Positions 4,672 through 5,138 of a stretch of DNA of 5,138 bases are shown here, in pieces. Numbering within the stretch: position 1 is the stretch's first letter; every line of letters starts with the position of its first letter. The notes under the pieces are model-generated. The model ran no database searches, was not told the origin of the DNA, and worked only from the letters and a program-made list of their open reading frames with translations. The stretch comes from Betaproteobacteria bacterium (lineage in GTDB: Bacteria; Pseudomonadota; Gammaproteobacteria; Burkholderiales; Usitatibacteraceae), in the NCBI GenBank assembly GCA_025362705.1, contig JANYFH010000213.1:1-5138 (forward strand), given 5' to 3'. The translations under genes were made by a program, and so were the position numbers.

Positions 4672-5138
4672 ATGGGGTTCTTAAGAATAGTAAATGTAAG
4701 CACGCCCGTGCTACGTGGCTTGATTGCAATCATAGCCGGACTAATGTTGGTGGACGCAGCAACATCATATGGAGGCATTGGTGTAAACCTCCTATTCTTC
4801 GCCGACGATAAGGGCTTAACCCCGCATGAAGTGTTTTCTTACCAAGTCGTTGGTCGTTACTCGATTGCAATGACCATACTACTGACGCTGTCGGCGCTAA
4901 TTTTACTTTTTGACTTTATAAATTTGGAATATAAATTCATTAAAGCAATGAGGGTAGTGGTCATGTCTTTGCTTAGTCTTCTTGCTGTGATACACGTCCT
5001 TGTGATGATGAATGTCGTGAGAATTTCAGACTCGGAACTTAAGGGCATATTTGTTGATGGCACAATCTACTACGCACTTTCAACCTTGGGGATAGTAGTG
5101 CTACTTGGCATTGTTCATTGGCTGAAAGTAAAAGCGGA
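4672..5138 (+). CDS. Multi-pass membrane protein of unknown function (3' end outside window)
   Basis: An open frame from ATG 4672 to the window edge without a stop: 155 residues plus two bases. Four hydrophobic segments are likely membrane spans, at about 12-30, 63-83, 92-115 and 131-149. The loop at about 44-62 contains DDKGLTPHEVF. I recognise no family motif. Support comes from the ribosome binding site (AGGGA, five-base gap), the uninterrupted frame, coherent spacing of hydrophobic segments, and no better frame in the same place. Its base composition is unlike the left side: 178 G+C in the 420 bases at 4681-5100 (about 42%), against about 61% in sampled lines of hrpA and the aminotransferase. 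With the inverted-repeat element ending 44 bp upstream, this suggests recent acquisition. Function, full length and whether it belongs to a larger locus to the right are unknown. Confidence 0.72.
   Translation, partial: MGFLRIVNVSTPVLRGLIAIIAGLMLVDAATSYGGIGVNLLFFADDKGLTPHEVFSYQVVGRYSIAMTILLTLSALILLFDFINLEYKFIKAMRVVVMSLLSLLAVIHVLVMMNVVRISDSELKGIFVDGTIYYALSTLGIVVLLGIVHWLKVKA

Noticed and set aside
4488..4778. 96-residue minus-strand open frame
   Set aside because: It crosses the inverted-repeat element and lies antisense to the membrane protein start, which has a good ribosome binding site.
4857..5063. 68-residue minus-strand open frame
   Set aside because: Antisense to the membrane protein; no recognisable features.
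1..5138. A novel defence or mobile multi-gene system
   Set aside because: The complete genes are ordinary metabolic or RNA-related families. Only the truncated membrane protein at the right edge could belong to something new, and its neighbours are outside the window.

Overview
The window looks like a chromosomal segment from a proteobacterium, most plausibly a betaproteobacterium. The basis is indirect: the style of the HrpA C-terminal domain, a GC-rich left two thirds (184 of 300 bases in five sampled lines), and interspersed palindromic repeats of a kind common in that group. I cannot name the genus.

Left block (1-2913, + strand): three genes packed as one apparent operon. They are the 3' end of an hrpA-type DEAH-box RNA helicase (393 residues in the window, its start lying to the left), a complete class I/II PLP-dependent aminotransferase starting 1 bp after the helicase stop, and a predicted exported SRPBCC/AHSA1-fold protein whose ATG overlaps the aminotransferase stop by 4 bp. 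The three functions do not form an obvious pathway, so the tight spacing is the main sign that they are transcribed together.

Middle (2914-3435, - strand): a convergent thpR-like (LigT/2H family) RNA 2',3'-cyclic phosphodiesterase. Its stop codon abuts the stop of the SRPBCC gene with no base between them, and an imperfect hairpin spans the junction. The second catalytic HxT motif reads Tyr-Leu-Thr, a one-base change from His. The gene has no visible Shine-Dalgarno sequence, but an extended -10 box sits so close to the ATG that a leaderless mRNA is possible.

Right block (3436-5138): a looser, accessory-like region. A repeat of about 160 bp with 20-bp inverted ends (17 of 20 identical) is followed by a minus-strand yeast-type cytosine deaminase with all zinc-site motifs intact. 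Next comes a 109-bp non-coding element with about 30-bp inverted ends, resembling the flanks of REP-associated/IS200-like transposase loci. Last is the start of a multi-pass membrane protein (4672 to the window edge) with a good ribosome binding site and clearly lower GC (178 of 420 bases, about 42%). The low GC and flanking repeats suggest this end is more recently rearranged or acquired.

I found no CRISPR array, tRNA, rRNA or convincing new multi-gene system. The items most worth following up are the His-to-Tyr change in ThpR, the two inverted-repeat elements bracketing the deaminase, and the truncated low-GC membrane protein.
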